From Nitzschia sp. pyKryTriq1 (Eukaryota > Bacillariophyta > Bacillariophyceae > Bacillariales > Bacillariaceae), in NCBI GenBank assembly GCA_956465555.1, contig OY101115.1:868001-932000 (forward strand): a stretch of DNA of 64,000 nucleotides, read 5' to 3'. The notes below the pieces were generated by a model. It had not been told where the DNA came from. It ran no database searches and saw only the letters and a list, made by a program, of their open reading frames with translations. Shown piece by piece: positions 39,934 through 53,130 of this stretch. The position numbers and the translations under genes are program-made. The number at the start of each line of letters is the position of its first letter. Positions within the stretch are counted from its first letter, which is position 1.

Positions 39934-40869
39934 CGATCGCTTGTTGCTGGTCAATATACCTTTTACAACTTTCATGTTACTACTTGCAACTATCCTACAC
40001 TCTTTGGCTAGATTTATTCGGTTTATTACGACCCATTAGTCTTAAGCTATACAGAGCAATTGGTGTATATCGGTGGAAAATATCTTGTTGAGAGATCACC
40101 GGTAGTTTTAGTCAGTATCTGACAAGACTCGTGAATTTGAAATTTCTTAGGACTGTGCGTGATGACTGATGATCATCATAGTTGCAAGTATGGACCCTAT
40201 TGACACAGTATTGGGATACATGAACCTGCGGGTTCTGCTGAGTCGGACTTTTCAACAAGTTTTTGATGCATCTCAAAGATGACCACAAGACCAAGTGGGA
40301 TGACATTACCACAGGGCTCAATGAGACTGACACCCAAGACCAGTTCATGATTACAAAAGATTCCATCTTGAAGAAAGCCAGAGAAAAAAGTCTCACTTCA
40401 TTTGTAATTTCATTTACTTTTAATCACGAATTAGATCCCGTTACTAGGAATAAACGAGACCCTATGTAACATGATTTGTGATTAGGCATATGTGTGAAAT
40501 GATTATTTAACGTCACGCACGCGTCGTTACCGGTGCGAAGAATACTCTTTTGTCGTAACTAACATCATAACACACGTGCGTGCGTGTAAAAGTGTTCGAG
40601 CGATTTCGCGCGAGCGCGGCGGCCGGTAGAAAATGACTGTACGAAGTAGACATAAATATTCGTACGGTAGATAAAAAGGCGGCAGATGGCCGGCTCCGCG
40701 GGCATCTGCTGATAGATGAGATGGTTCTCGTGTCTTTGCCAGGAAAGCGAAAGATCCGAAGCATCCGAAGTGCCATATCGGTACTATTGTACTGTGCAAT
40801 TACCATCAGTACCGCTGCACGACGCTGCTTCACTCTTAGTGACGAGTCTTCTCTTCCCGATCTTCGATC
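39934..40869. other. Intergenic, upstream of the sulfhydrylase gene
   Basis: About 940 bp. Short ORFs at 40112-40469 on both strands have no recognisable domain. The 3' end is probably the promoter of the Cys/Met enzyme gene. CG-rich palindromes (CGCGCGAGCGCGGCGGCCGG) lie around 40606-40625. Confidence 0.4.
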
Positions 40870-42555
40870 ATGCGTCTTCGTTCTCCTTCCACCGTTCTCA
40901 CAAACGTTTGTGGACGAGTATCCGCATTGAGCTCTTTCGGAACCTTGAGTTCTTCTCGTGCTTTTACCTCATCTACTCGCCTCGAGATGTCGTCGTCGAC
41001 TTCCAAGGGTTTTGATACCATCGCATTGCACGGCGGCTATACGCCGGATACGGAAACTGCATTCGGCATTGGACATGGAGGTAAGAGGATTTTTTCAATT
41101 GTCGTTTGGTTCCACCATAGTTAGTGACGCGACGAGTAACTAACACCCATCGTTCTGGCCTGGGTCTTTTGTCTTTTAGCTCCTCGTGGAGTTCCTCTCT
41201 ACCGTACAACACCCTTTGTCTTTAAGAGTTCGGATCACGCGGCCGATCTGTTTGCTCTCAAGGAACTCGGCAACATCTACAGTCGCTTGATGAATCCTAC
41301 CAACCATGTATTGGAGTCTCGGTACTCCCAATTGGAAGGCGCTCATGAAATGGCGGGTCTTTCTGTGGCCAGTGGGACCAACGCCATCTTCTACGCAATT
41401 ATTACCTTGGCAGAGGCTGGCGATAATATCGTTGCTTCCAGTCAGTTGTATGGAGGAACCTACACGTGAGTACTTGATTATGAAAAACAAGAATTTGGCA
41501 ATGCTTGTTGGCGATATTACTTGCACGCGTGTTTCGTATTTTTGTGCTCATTACTTGTTGTCGTCTCATGTCCACACGATGGCCTCCACCATACCGGTAG
41601 CATGTTTGACACCTTGCTGCCAAAAATGGGGATCGAAGTGCGCTTTGTCGATGGAACCGACCCCAAAAACTTTGCCGCCAAGGTCGACGACAAAACGAGA
41701 GCTTTCTTCACAGAAAGTTGCTCCAACCCGAGTTTGGACATCTTTGACATTGAAGAAATCGCCAATGAAGCCCATGCGGTCGGTCTTCCCTTGATTGTAG
41801 ATTCTACCTTTTCGACTCCCTATCTTTGCAAGCCATTGGAATACGGTGCTGATATCTTGACCAATTCTTGCACCAAATGGATCGGTGGACACGGTGTTGG
41901 GTTAGCCGGAATTATTGTCGACGGTGGAAAATTTAATTGGGGTGCCGGAAAACATCCTCTCTTCGATACACCGGATTCGTCCTACGGCGGCTTGCGTTGG
42001 GGTCACGATTTGCCGGAGAGCTTGGCTCCTCTAGCGTTCAAGCTTCGTGCCTTGACCTGCAATCTGCGCAATTTGGGTGGTTGCTTGTCTCCCGACAATG
42101 CATGGATGATGATTCAGGGTATCGAAACTTTGAGTCTCCGCATGGAACGTCACTGTGAGAATTCTCTCAAGGTCGCCGAATACTTGCAGAACCACCCCAA
42201 GGTATCTTGGGTTCGATACCCCGGGCTTCCGGGTGACAAATCCAACAAATTGAATGATAAATATCTCAAGGGCAAAGGAGGTGGCATTGTCGTCTTTGGA
42301 ATCAAGTCCAGTGGTGACGTTTCTCAAGCCGGCAAGACATTGATCGACAGTTTCGAAATGTTTAGTCATGTCGCCAACGTCGGCGATTGCAAGTCCCTTT
42401 GCATCCATCCAGCCTCGACTACGCACTCGCAAATGAGCCCGGAACAGCAAGTTGCGGCCGGAGTCCCGCCAGACATGGTCCGTTTGAGTATCGGCATTGA
42501 GAGCATCGAGGATATTATTGCTGATTTGGAGCAAGCTCTGTCCAAGGTCGATTAG
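40870..42555 (+). CDS. O-acetylhomoserine sulfhydrylase-type PLP enzyme, three exons
   Basis: Exons 40870-41080, 41180-41465 and 41601-42555, with introns of 99 and 135 bp in phases 1 and 2, give 483 aa. Residues 1-~45 are Ser/Arg/Thr-rich, fitting an organelle presequence; Met at residue 40 could start a shorter form. The body is a Cys/Met-metabolism PLP enzyme: [54 protein letters not shown] and the PLP lysine K258 in [11 protein letters not shown]. The long [14 protein letters not shown] insert and [21 protein letters not shown] favour the O-acetylhomoserine sulfhydrylase (MetY) branch over cystathionine gamma-synthase. It would make homocysteine from O-acetylhomoserine and sulfide. Confidence 0.9.
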
Positions 42556-42648
42556 AGTTAAGGTCTTGTTTGCCACTTTGGGGTAATTCATTGTGTGTGC
42601 TGTAGTAGGAAAGTCAAAAAATAATTACGGAAGTATACCAAATAACGC

Positions 42649-45600
42649 CTATACTATTTGATGATCTCCCAAGGGGATGCTCGCTGCTGTCAGGTTCGCG
42701 CGCTTTCCAAGTGTTAGGGTGCCACATTCCTCGCCCACCAGAATAGAGACTAGGTTCTGTTCCCCAGCTCGTTGTAGCTGATCTTTCCACCACCGGTTGA
42801 CAAGTCGGCGGTCTTGTTGATTCATGTTTCTTAGCCGGACAGTGGCTCCACTATCCAAGTATTGACTCTCCGAGTCCGCCGTGGATGCTGCAAAGAGAGC
42901 ATCTTCTCTTCCCAATTGTGCGGGTGGGAAGGGTTGTTCTGGACGAGCCCTGGGATTGGCACGCAACGCAGGCTGCAAGTACGCCTGCTCAAACGGGTCC
43001 CAACCTCCAATTTCTGTGCCCAAATCCGAATCATCGATGACCCCCATATCGGGAAGAGAACTAGTAGTTTGTGTGAACCGGTCACTCTCGTGAGAACGCG
43101 CCGATGCCACAGGAGGACGCAAATTGGGTTCCATGGGCGTCTCTTGGGCTCTCCTCCTGCGTGCTTCTTCTTCTTGCGTGATGGAGATATCCATCACCGT
43201 TGCCACCTCCAATGGAAGCGTTGAACTCGTAGGATCGTATCGAGCTCGTGTGCTTCGCAAGAACAGATACGTCATGAACATCAATGCAATCGTAGCATAG
43301 GCTTCATGGCGTGCCTCTTTCAGAAAAAATTGCCCCGTGATGGTCATCTGAGCAATGATCAATCCAAAGATGAATCTACGGAAAATCTTTGGCCAGAATT
43401 GCCCACCACTTTCAAAGCAACTTTCGTAGACGTAAAGGTGATGATGTGTCCACATGATACGGGAAAAGATAAAGAAGGCAACGCAAGGAAGCAAGACCAA
43501 TGGTGCCACAACGGCAAAGACAACAGCAATCACAACGACCAGCAGATCTTGGGCCAGAATCTTGTGGAATGGAAACCATCCTGGATCATCAATGGCTCGC
43601 ATACCAGCAACAACGCTTCGCGCCGTTCTTAACGTTGGGTCTGGAATCAGGACGCATCGCAACGTAGCTTGTAGCAGAGCCGCCATACGAACCAGCTCCA
43701 CGCCCAGCCCAAAAAATGCCTTGATCGTGACGAATGTGATGAAAAAAGAGCTCATCTTCGGCAAAGAGTTGCCCAGCATTTCAAAGGCAGCTTCGGGGTG
43801 TTCCACAACATTTGCAATTGTATCGAAAATGGAACCGGCAATGGTGGTAACCAAAAACACATTGATGACTTGGAACAAAAAATATCTGGAGAAAGTTCTC
43901 ATTTGGACATCACTAAACGCAAGAAGTCCTTCAAGCCGACTGACTGCCATGAATAACGGAGGCAACAGTTGTTGCAGGGACACAATACAAAGCGGCTGGA
44001 CCATCGCAATCGCGGAAGCGAAAAGTGCCGATGCCTTATGCAGTTGCCTCAATCGCTCCGAAGACGATATCAGGGCCGATTCACTGACCAAAAGCGAAAC
44101 AAGAATGACGGGGACCACGTAGAACACAATGATGACAATCACCAAGAATTCTCCAAGAATAGAGCGTGTTCGCATGGCTCCCTTGCTGACGTAAATATTG
44201 TCCCAAAGTACGTCTCTTGGTTCCGGAGCTGTTGAAACTTGCATGGCACCCGGTTTCGAGGAATGCATCGACTGAATCGCAATCGTAGCAGCGGTAAATG
44301 TCCTCATGACTACAAAGGCCTTGTCCGTGACTTCATTGATATGGTCTTCTATATGTCCCTCGGATTTCATCGCCATGGTGGTGGATCGAATTGGGCGTCC
44401 AAAGAAGGAAACATCTCTTGCCAGTCGCGAATACCTTCGAATCGCAGATTTGGCTTTGACTAGAGGTTTGGGTTGACGCTCGGCGCCATCAAAGGCTTGA
44501 GGCGACAATTCCTCATCCTCGGGAATATCGACCGGTCGAGGACTGCGTGAACGCAGTTGGTTAGCGTAATCCCCAGCTGCCGAGCCAGTGGGAGAATAGA
44601 GTTCCTGATCCATATCGGTCGCTACCAGCGTCGCGACTCCCGAATGAGCAGGGGGTGCGGCTTTGTTTTGTGCAGCTGCAGAAGTTGGAGGCTTATATCC
44701 CCCCACAGAGTCCACAATACCCTTCTTCTGACCATTCAATCCCAAAAGTCGACGCTGATTTGGGTCATTAGCAGACACAAAAGGACTTGCCAAGATGTAG
44801 TCAATCTCTTTCCGTCCTTCCCCAGCCTCCATCTGATCCATCTTTTTCATGATTCGTTTTCGCCGACGCTGTTCATTTTCGATAGCGGAATTCAATTCTT
44901 CCAGTTTTGTATAGAGCCTGGTAAAACGTTCCTGACTTCCATTCAAAATACCAATATCCTCAAGTTTTCCAAAGAACTTAAAGGCTTGCGCTGCAGACCA
45001 TCGAGTCCGTTCAAACAACTTGGTTTTTTCCTTCCGACACAACAGCAAGAGTTCCTTTTCGATATTTGCCAACAAGGCAGTTCGTTCTTTGACCAAGGCT
45101 TCAAGATGTATAACATTTTGACACATGACCACATTCTTGACCGCATTGGGATAGACATGTCGAAAGTAGGTATTGATTTTGGCAGCCGATCGTAAATGAC
45201 GGGGAATGTTGGTGACCAAGACGGTTCTCAAGTGAGGTTCTTTCGATAGAAGGTAGCAGTGTCGAATACTATTGAATGTTTCGTACTCCACCAACAATTC
45301 CCGAACGACAATGCCAGTCAACAAATAGGCAGCAAAGCAGTGTACCCACAATCGTGGACTCCCGCCCGCCACGTTGGCCATGGTAAATCGCAAGAAATCG
45401 GTAAACAAGAGACTGCCCACGTAGCCACGCAAATCTTGCGCATTGGCGTGACCACCGCCCGTATAATTGAGGGGGAGCAAGACCACAAAACTAAAAATGC
45501 TCATTTTGACAATGCATCGGAGTGCGAGTCTGTGGAATCGTAAGAATATCAGTGCATCAAAGCCGATCCGTTGAATAATTTCCTCGTCCGACAGAAAGAA

Positions 45601-46339
45601 ACACACTTGGACCTTCATAATACGAGTACAACGTACAGTAGAACCGACGAAAGAGAATTAAAATTAGAATGAATCACCCAATACAGTATTGTAGACTACT
45701 CGCACCACTGTCTGCACGAGTAGTTGTACTTACCCAATCCAAGTATCCGTCAATCGGAAGAGGCGGCGGCACCAGCTTTGGCAACCGATGCCGCCGTGGA
45801 CTAATAAATAAGGGACTCGTCTTTTGGTTGTGATAAAAGCAGCTCAGAAAGATGACCAGTACACAGCTCATCAAGACAAACAGCATCATGAGAGTGGCGA
45901 AACTCATGCTCGTCTCTCGAAACGCGTAGGGGTCCTCCACGTAGTCTGGCATGAAATAATCAAAGGTCGTCCCCAACCGACGATGCTCTCCGTCCACGTG
46001 CCACGTGCTGGTGCCCGTGGAGGATGCCTCAGGAACGGTACGAAGGATATGATGCTGTTCGTTTTCCGGTTGGGCGGGTCCCAAGAGCGCGACCACGATG
46101 GGTTCGACGGTTTGCAGGAACAAACGCTGGCGAAAATTGACGAATTCCACCATCCATTGCGGAGCCGTTGCGGTTGCCGCATTTCCCATGGCTTCGAATG
46201 GTACCGCCACCGGTATTTGCAACGACGTTAACGTTGCGTTGCCGTGTGATGAGATCATGGAGCTAATATTCATGATCGATGATGTTATGGCAATTACCGT
46301 ACCGGATACGAGTACAGTACCGGTACTGTATGGCAACAA
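42649..46339 (-). CDS. OSCA/TMEM63 (CSC1-like) mechanosensitive channel, two exons
   Basis: Exons 45734-46339 and 42649-45612, joined in phase 0 across a 121-bp GTAAGT...AAG intron, give 1,189 aa. The join yields YLDWVQVCFFLSDEEIIQRIGFDALIFLRFHRLALR, the typical post-TM0 segment of the family. A long cytosolic loop carries the RNA-recognition-like RTVLVTNIPRHLRS strand, then LWDNIYVSKGAMRTRSILGEFLVIVIIVFYVVP and a run of hydrophobic helices. The C-terminus (~200 aa) is polar. These dimeric cation channels open on membrane tension or hyperosmotic shock. Exon 1 has an extra ~130-residue region before its transmembrane helix, and its true start could be one of several Met. Confidence 0.88.
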
Positions 46340-46883
46340 GCAAGAGCGTACTTGCAGTGCCGAAGTACAAGTACTGTAGTCTCATGCCGATGACACGGGA
46401 ATGAATCATCGAATGAGGACGTTTACGCTAGCTCTTCGCGGGCGTGTGTTTTTCCAACGACAGACTATTGTACTTGTACCGGTAACCGATCGATACCGGC
46501 AGGTCCCTATGTACTACGAACACGGCGGTCCAATGTTTAACGCTTCTTTTCTCAACGTTCAATTTGACGGTTAAATGAACGGATTAGAAAATCGAATCCT
46601 TCGACTTCAGAAAGTGGTCGATGCCTTGTTGCCTGTTGCCCCTTTGGTTTGTACTGTACGAGTAGCTTGGTTTCATTTCGCTCTTGTGTTCCCGCTAGTT
46701 CCTTACCACCGCACTTTCTAACGGTAGCCTGCTATGATATGCTACAGGTAGTACCGTACTATACTCTCTTGAAGACTCCCATGATGTTTAAACGGTGTCT
46801 ATTGCGCATTGTTATTTTTCTGGTTGTAGTAGTTTTTGTTAAGGTGATACAGCAGTCAGTAGTGGGTATCCTGCACGACCTTT
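46340..46883. other. Intergenic, upstream of the OSCA/TMEM63 gene
   Basis: About 540 bp; promoter of the channel gene and 3' flank of RPB2. GTACCGGTAC palindromes lie at 46300-46330 and 46475-46500. An ORF extending from here into RPB2 antisense is not supported. Confidence 0.5.
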
Positions 46884-49800
46884 CTAATACGAGGAGTCTC
46901 GCGTTTTTCGTACATCCGTATAGATACGAGTCGAAATGCACATGGACATCATTTCCTGCAGCAACAACTTGCAAGCGTACGGAATTTCAATCTGGCAAAT
47001 CTGGGTGGGACGTCCAACGCACATCGGGGACCGACATTCATACGTCATTTTCTTCAAGTTGGCCTGAGCTGTCAGACCGCAACGTTCGCAAATGTGAATT
47101 CGATATTGGTCCGAGTTACAGAAGAAACGATCCCGAATAAAGTTGGCACAACCGTGCGTGATCAGACAGTCACGTTCCATTTCTCCCATACGCAATCCAC
47201 CGTCTCTCGAACGACCTTCCAAAGGCTGACGGGTCAACATGGCGACTGGACCACGGGCACGTGAGTGCACCTTGTCGTCGACCAAGTGCTTCAATCGTTG
47301 GTAAAAAGTGGGTCCCAAGAAGACGCGAGCATTCATGGGACGACCAGTGTGACCTTGATACAGATGCTCATTACCGTGCTTCTGATATCCCATCGCATGC
47401 AATCGCGAACTGATGTCCTCCACCGTAACGTCAGTAAAAGGCGTGGCATCGCCTTCGCACCCTTGAAAGACCACAACCTTTCCGAGCAGACACTCGATCA
47501 ACTGTGCGATAGTCATACGAGATGGAATGGCGTGGGGGTTGACAATAATGTCGGGAACAATACCTTCTACCGAGAAAGGCATATCTTCTTGTCGGTAGGT
47601 CATCCCGATGGTACCCTTTTGACCGTGACGAGATGCAAATTTGTCACCAACTTGTGGAATACGCACGTTACGAATTCGAACTTTGGTGAATCTGTATCCT
47701 TCCTTGGTCGTACTGATCATGACATTGTCCACAATTCCATTCTCATTAGCTTTCATGGAGGTACTACAGTCACGTTTGGTGTACCGCGACGGCATGCCGG
47801 CTTGGGTGTCAATGGGAGCCGTCTTTCCGATAAGGACATCATCACCCGAAACCCGAGTTCCGGGTGCGGCAAGGCCGTCGTCGTCCAGCTTTCCGTATTC
47901 CCCATGCTTCATTCCACGCGTAGTATCCGCCGTTGGCTTTTCAAAGACCTCAGAGTTCAACGATCCCGCCGTTCCAATTGCGCTGGCATTTTCTTTATCA
48001 ATGTAGCAACGGTAATACGAGCTGCGGAACAACCCACGATCAATGGCGGATTGATTCATGATCAAGGAATCCTCTTGATTGTAACCAGTGTAAATCAAAA
48101 TTCCAACGATTACGTTGACTCCACTTGGAAGCTCGCGGAAATGTAAGAATTCCATTGAACGAGTCGTACATAGTGGTTTTTGAGGATAGTGCAACACGTG
48201 GGCCATTGTGTCCATGCGCACTTGGTAGTTGGAAGCGTAGATACCCATAGCCTGCTTTCCCATGGCACTGCAAAGAGAAATAAAAAAGTCAGGACACCGC
48301 AACTCGGTATGATTGCTACACAATAACCAAACAAAAACAATCGACGAACCTTTGGTAGACATTACGTGGAGATTGGTTGTGATCCGGGAACGGAATAATG
48401 GATGCACAGACTCCCAGAATCATGGAAGGGTGGATCTCGCAGTGCGTGTAAGTGGACGAGTACGAGTCTTCTGCATCCAGATCCTTGGGTTCCATGGCAA
48501 TCATGGTAGTTTCCTCCTCTTCCGTGTCAATGTATTCTACGATACCCATCATGAGCAAATCCGTCCACGTGAGCTTCTTTTCACCATTCAATCCTTGCAA
48601 CTGCATGATGTGATGCTTCTTGATGAGCAATTGCTGGTCTTGCACCACAAATAGCGGTCGACAGATACGGCCGGCATCGGTGTAGATTCGGACTTCCTTG
48701 GCCGAAATGTCTCGAACAATGGACACCTCGGCATCAATATCCACCATACGTCGGAGCGAGCGGAAGTTATCAACCAAAAACTTGGGATCCCGATGAATAC
48801 CCACCCAGTTTCCATTGACAAAGATCTTGCAGGTATTTGGTTCCGCAATCACCGAGGGAAGAATATCCGTCAAGTTTTCGGTACTAAATTCTTCCAAAAA
48901 TTCCAAAACAGGAACTTGAGCGGTTCCCGTGGTTATGTAGGCCATCAGTGCCAAGTTCTTCACGAGACCGACAGCTTGCCCTTCTGGTGTCTCGGCAGGA
49001 CACACCATACCCCAATGTGTATTGTGAAGTTGACGCGGTTTGGCCTGCTTTCCCGTTCTTGCCAAGGGAGTGTTACAACGTCGCAAGTGCGACAAGGAGG
49101 AGGCATAGGTCAAACGATTGAGCACCTGTGACACACCAGCCTTTCCTGCATTTCCCTTGTCACCCCCTTCATTCAAAGACAGACCACGTTAGAAACATAT
49201 GAAAGCCAACACACACGCGCACCAAAGACTACCTTCCCGTATCCCCCAAACTTACAATTACCAGTCGCCAGACTGTACTTCAAACCATCCGTAATGTGGT
49301 TACTTTTAATAGCAGCACCAATATTGAAGTGCTTTCCCTCATCCAAACATCGCTGCAAATGTCGACGAACGTCCAAGGTCAACTTTCGGAAAAGAATACG
49401 AAAGAGACTACCCAGTAAGGGTCCCGCCAAATCCAGGCGCTTCTTTCCGAAGTGATCACGATCGTCTTCTTCGGCTCTCCCAAGTCGGCAGCTCAACAAT
49501 TTGTGGACTGCGTAACCCAAGAAGAACCCCTTTTTGGTTTCGCAATGCTCTTCGGTCCCCACATGCGGCAGGACTTCCTTTTGTAGAATGCCTTGGGCAT
49601 AGCGAATGCGATCATCCTTGGTGACATCCCTGGCACTTCCACGACGCCCGATAAAGTCGAGAGCGACTTCTTGCCGTTGAATAACAAAGGCTTCTTCCAA
49701 ACTGGGACGGAAGAGATCCATCATTTCTCCATCTGTCAAGTCATACACCACGTGTTCAATGATATCACGATCGGCAACATAACCGAGTGCCCGAAAGATG

Positions 49801-50726
49801 ATGACCACTGGAACATCCGTCCGGATATACGGTAAAGTACTTCGGATTTGATTTCCTTCAATGGCACCGCGCCCCCCCTTCTCGTACATTTGAATGTACA
49901 AGGTTGAGACGGGTCGGGTTGAGTTTTCAACTTGACTTCTCGTTTCAATGACCCAAGAAAATTTACTGGGCTGCTTCTTCTTAAAGGCGTAGACATGATT
50001 GTTGGAGAGGCGTTCCTGCGCAATGATAACCTTTTCACTACCGTTGATGACAAAGTATCCACCTTGATCGTAAATACACTCTCCCAGATCACTCAAATCG
50101 GCATCGTCCTTGTCACTCAAGACGCAAAACAGACTCCGCAGCATGATCGGCACGTACCCCAGAAACTCCTTCTTGGCGAGTTCCGTGGATTCTGGCTCTC
50201 CCATGTCCTCCGAAGGGTCTCCAATGTTGATGTCGCGAGGGACTTGGTACTGGTTCATGACGACATCGACGTATAGCGGCGCACTGTAGGTCAAGTTTCG
50301 CAGGCGAGCTTCGTGCGGAAACATGTTGGTGACGGTTCCATCCTTTTCCACCGTAGTCGGCTTGCTGAGATAGACCTGCCCGAAGTGAATTTCAAAGACC
50401 GGCTTGGTCTCACTCACGGCTTGGTTATCAAAGGCTTCATCGTCATACCCCACCATGTGCTGCAGCTCCGGACTGACGCGAATATCACCGCTGTCGTCCA
50501 CCAACTCCTGCATGGTATTTTGAATGAATTCATCGAAACTATCCAATTGTTGTCTCACCAAACCCTTCTCTTCAAAGTACGCCGAAATGACGGACCACGC
50601 GTCCTCCTGTGTCACGGGGATATCATCGACATCCATGGTCTCTTCTTCTTCCACCACCATCAGTTCGTCGTTTTGTGGCTCGCCACCCTCTGGGGCCGAT
50701 CCATACGTATCCTCAGCATATTCCAT
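46884..50726 (-). CDS. RPB2: RNA polymerase II second-largest subunit RPB2, three exons
   Basis: Exons 49256-50726, 48350-49166 and 46884-48267 (phases 1 and 2; introns 89 and 82 bp) give 1,223 aa, the normal RPB2 length. Joins restore [24 protein letters not shown] and [13 protein letters not shown]. Hallmarks are [101 protein letters not shown] and a C-terminal zinc site. That site reads CERC then CRSPMC, a Cx4C second pair instead of the usual CxxC. The second intron begins GTTCGT, a less usual donor. RPB2 forms half of the pol II active centre. Confidence 0.97.
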
Positions 50727-51332
50727 CGTTCGTTCGATTGTGTTGTTCGTGTTGTTGAGTGCTTGTAGTCTAACTGGACTGGGGCAACGAACTAGCTAAC
50801 TGAGTGACTACAGTTCGTACGTAGACTACGAATGAATCCAAACCAAGCAAGACTTTCAATCAACCACAGGGGAAAGGGGGGTCCAAACAAGTGAAAGGGA
50901 TCTCCGGAATGATTGCTACAGTACTACCGCAATGTGCCAATACGTCTCCCCAACACAGCAAGCAATGGGAGATGGGAATGAGAGAGTGTCATTCACACGC
51001 CATCGTCCCCGCTCCTCGTCCTCGTCCGCGTCGCTGTTTCATCTTGCGTCGCTTTTCACATCGGAGGCAACGGCACGGCGGACAGGCGGACAACTTCTGT
51101 GCCGCTCATCTCGCTTTTCGGTCCGGTCTGGTCCGGTCGCCGGATGGACGGACGGATGGACCGTCGGATCTGCTCGGATGGATCGGATCACCGAAGCTAT
51201 CGTAATTTTTTTCGCCCATTATTTCCACCGCTATTCTTGATCAATTTTCAAAGAATTGCAGATGCTGTCGAAGCTTTATTGCGAGTGCTCAGTGCTCACA
51301 ACAATCAATCGCATCATCACGAACGACGACAC
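50727..51332. promoter_or_regulatory. Divergent intergenic region
   Basis: About 600 bp between the divergent RPB2 and HPP-protein genes. Contains a GGTCTGGTCCGG/GGACGGACGGATGGA-rich stretch at about 51120-51185. The reading frame upstream of the HPP start is open but lacks coding character. Confidence 0.45.
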
Positions 51333-52968
51333 ATGTCAGAGCTGCTTACTACTCCTTTGGACCCCGAGCAACCAGCCCACATCATCACACAGGAAGAAGA
51401 AGGGGAAGAAGAGGAAGCTGTTGTTGACACCAACGAAAGTGCTTATGACCGGGATTTCTTTCATCGGGTGGTACGCGATACAGGGCGGTGGGCCTTTGGA
51501 GTGGTCTTGGTGGAAGTGTGGGTTCTGAATGCAGCACGAACACACTTGTTTCGACCCGACCATGGTTGGTGGATCGATCCGTATGCGACAGATTTTGGTG
51601 ACAATCCCAAATTCGACCGGCTGACGGATCCAACTCGCGAGGATTATTTGGAGGCGGTTCCGTTGGAACCTGGATGCGGATTGCCAGGCGCCCTCTACGC
51701 GTATTCTCAAGCAGAACACGGCAATGTAAAGAGGAGTCAAAGACACGTCGTGAAGAATTATCAAAGTGTCACTTGGAGAGAAGTCAAGCCGATTGCGGAA
51801 GACCCTGATCAACCGTACAACCAGAGATTGAAATTCTTGGCAACCGCTGGCTTGGGATGGGCAGCGGGGATTCCCTTTTCGGTAGGCACGTCCAAAGGCT
51901 TGGTCGTATACATGGCTCGAGCGACGGTCAATCTTCAAAAGCTGATTGATCCGATAAATGTCGATTACTTGACTCATGCCACCCTGGTGATCGGATCAGC
52001 CTATGCCCTTCGAATTCCTCGTCTGAAAGTCGAACAAGCGCGTCGGAAAGAACGATACAACACCCTACAACGCGTTCGGCAGAAACTCAGAGTCTTACGA
52101 ATACTCAACATGTCACTTGAAAGTTTTGTCCGCGAAGAGTCGCATCGGCCTACTACAAGTAGTAAACTCGATGCAGCTCATCAATTCTACTCCAAAATAG
52201 GAGGAACAGTGACTTTTATCGCCAATGATTCGCAAACGAAGGCTGGTGCCGCTTGGTCATGGATCTCCCAAAAGGCGGTAACTACTTGGAAAAAGTGTCG
52301 TGGAGCCAATGTTCGTCCACCACCACCCTTTACATGGCGACAAACACTGTTTACCTTCTTTGGCTGTTTTGTCACACTTGCGGTCATTACCAAAATCAAC
52401 GACGCACTGACCAACAATTATGGCTCAGAGTACAGCATTGTTCTGGGGTGAGCGAGGGTGATGTTCTCCAGTGGCTCAGTATTGTATTACAGTAGTCCTG
52501 TACTGGCACTCACTACTTTTATGTTGGTTCTCCCCTCTGTGCTACTTCTATAGACCCTTTGGAGCACTCATGACGTTGCAGTTTGGTTTGACAGCAGCAC
52601 CTGCATCTCAACCACGGAATGCCATACTGGGTCAGTCATTTGCGCTACTCATTGCCTATGGGATCGGTCAAAGTACACAGCTGGAACCTTGGCTCCAACA
52701 AACATTAGCGACATCATTGGCTATTGGTGTTATGGTGAAGTGTGGAGTGACGCATCCACCCGCTGGAGCGGCGGCTGTCTTGTTTTCTACGGGAAAATAT
52801 TCTTGGCCACAAATTGGGACGATGTTAGTTGGCAACACAGTAGCCATTGCATGCGCGACATTTATCAACAATCTGAGCGAACAGCGAAATTATCCGACGT
52901 TCTGGGGCTTCCGTGAGCTATTCGAGTGGGCGTCAAAACTTTCCGTACAGAAGGAAAAGAAGACTTAG
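51333..52968 (+). CDS. HPP-family membrane protein with long N-terminal extension, two exons
   Basis: Exons 51333-52447 and 52554-52968 (106-bp GTGAGC...TAG intron, phase 2) give 509 aa. The start at 51333 is the Met followed by acidic sequence; the upstream open frame reads like promoter. The C-terminal ~160 residues form the four-helix HPP domain: VLGPFGALMTLQFG, ASQPRNAILGQ, the name-giving THPPAGAAAVLF, and a last helix before NNLSEQRNYPTFW. Plant plastid HPP proteins transport nitrite; that role is possible here but unproven. The ~370-residue N-terminal region has one or two hydrophobic segments and no recognised domain. Confidence 0.82.
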
Positions 52969-53130
52969 TTGTGGCGTTTGCCTCTTCAGGAGACATCATC
53001 GCTTCTTGCTAGCTCGCTTTTCATCCAACCAGGGGTACAGGAAAGAAGGAAAAGAATACGTACATAGCACTACCGGTATAATATCTCGTTTTTTGTCATG
53101 CACCCTGTGGTCTCCTACAAACAAAGTCGA

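Noticed and set aside
40112-40469. Possible transposon protein fragment
   Set aside because: Short ORFs on both strands have no recognisable reverse transcriptase, gag or transposase motif.
43454-45195. Long plus-strand ORFs (up to 222 aa) over the OSCA/TMEM63 gene
   Set aside because: They lie entirely antisense to well-supported coding sequence and show no recognisable domain.
46649-48654. Plus-strand ORFs of 163 and 293 aa over RPB2
   Set aside because: Antisense shadows of a highly conserved gene.
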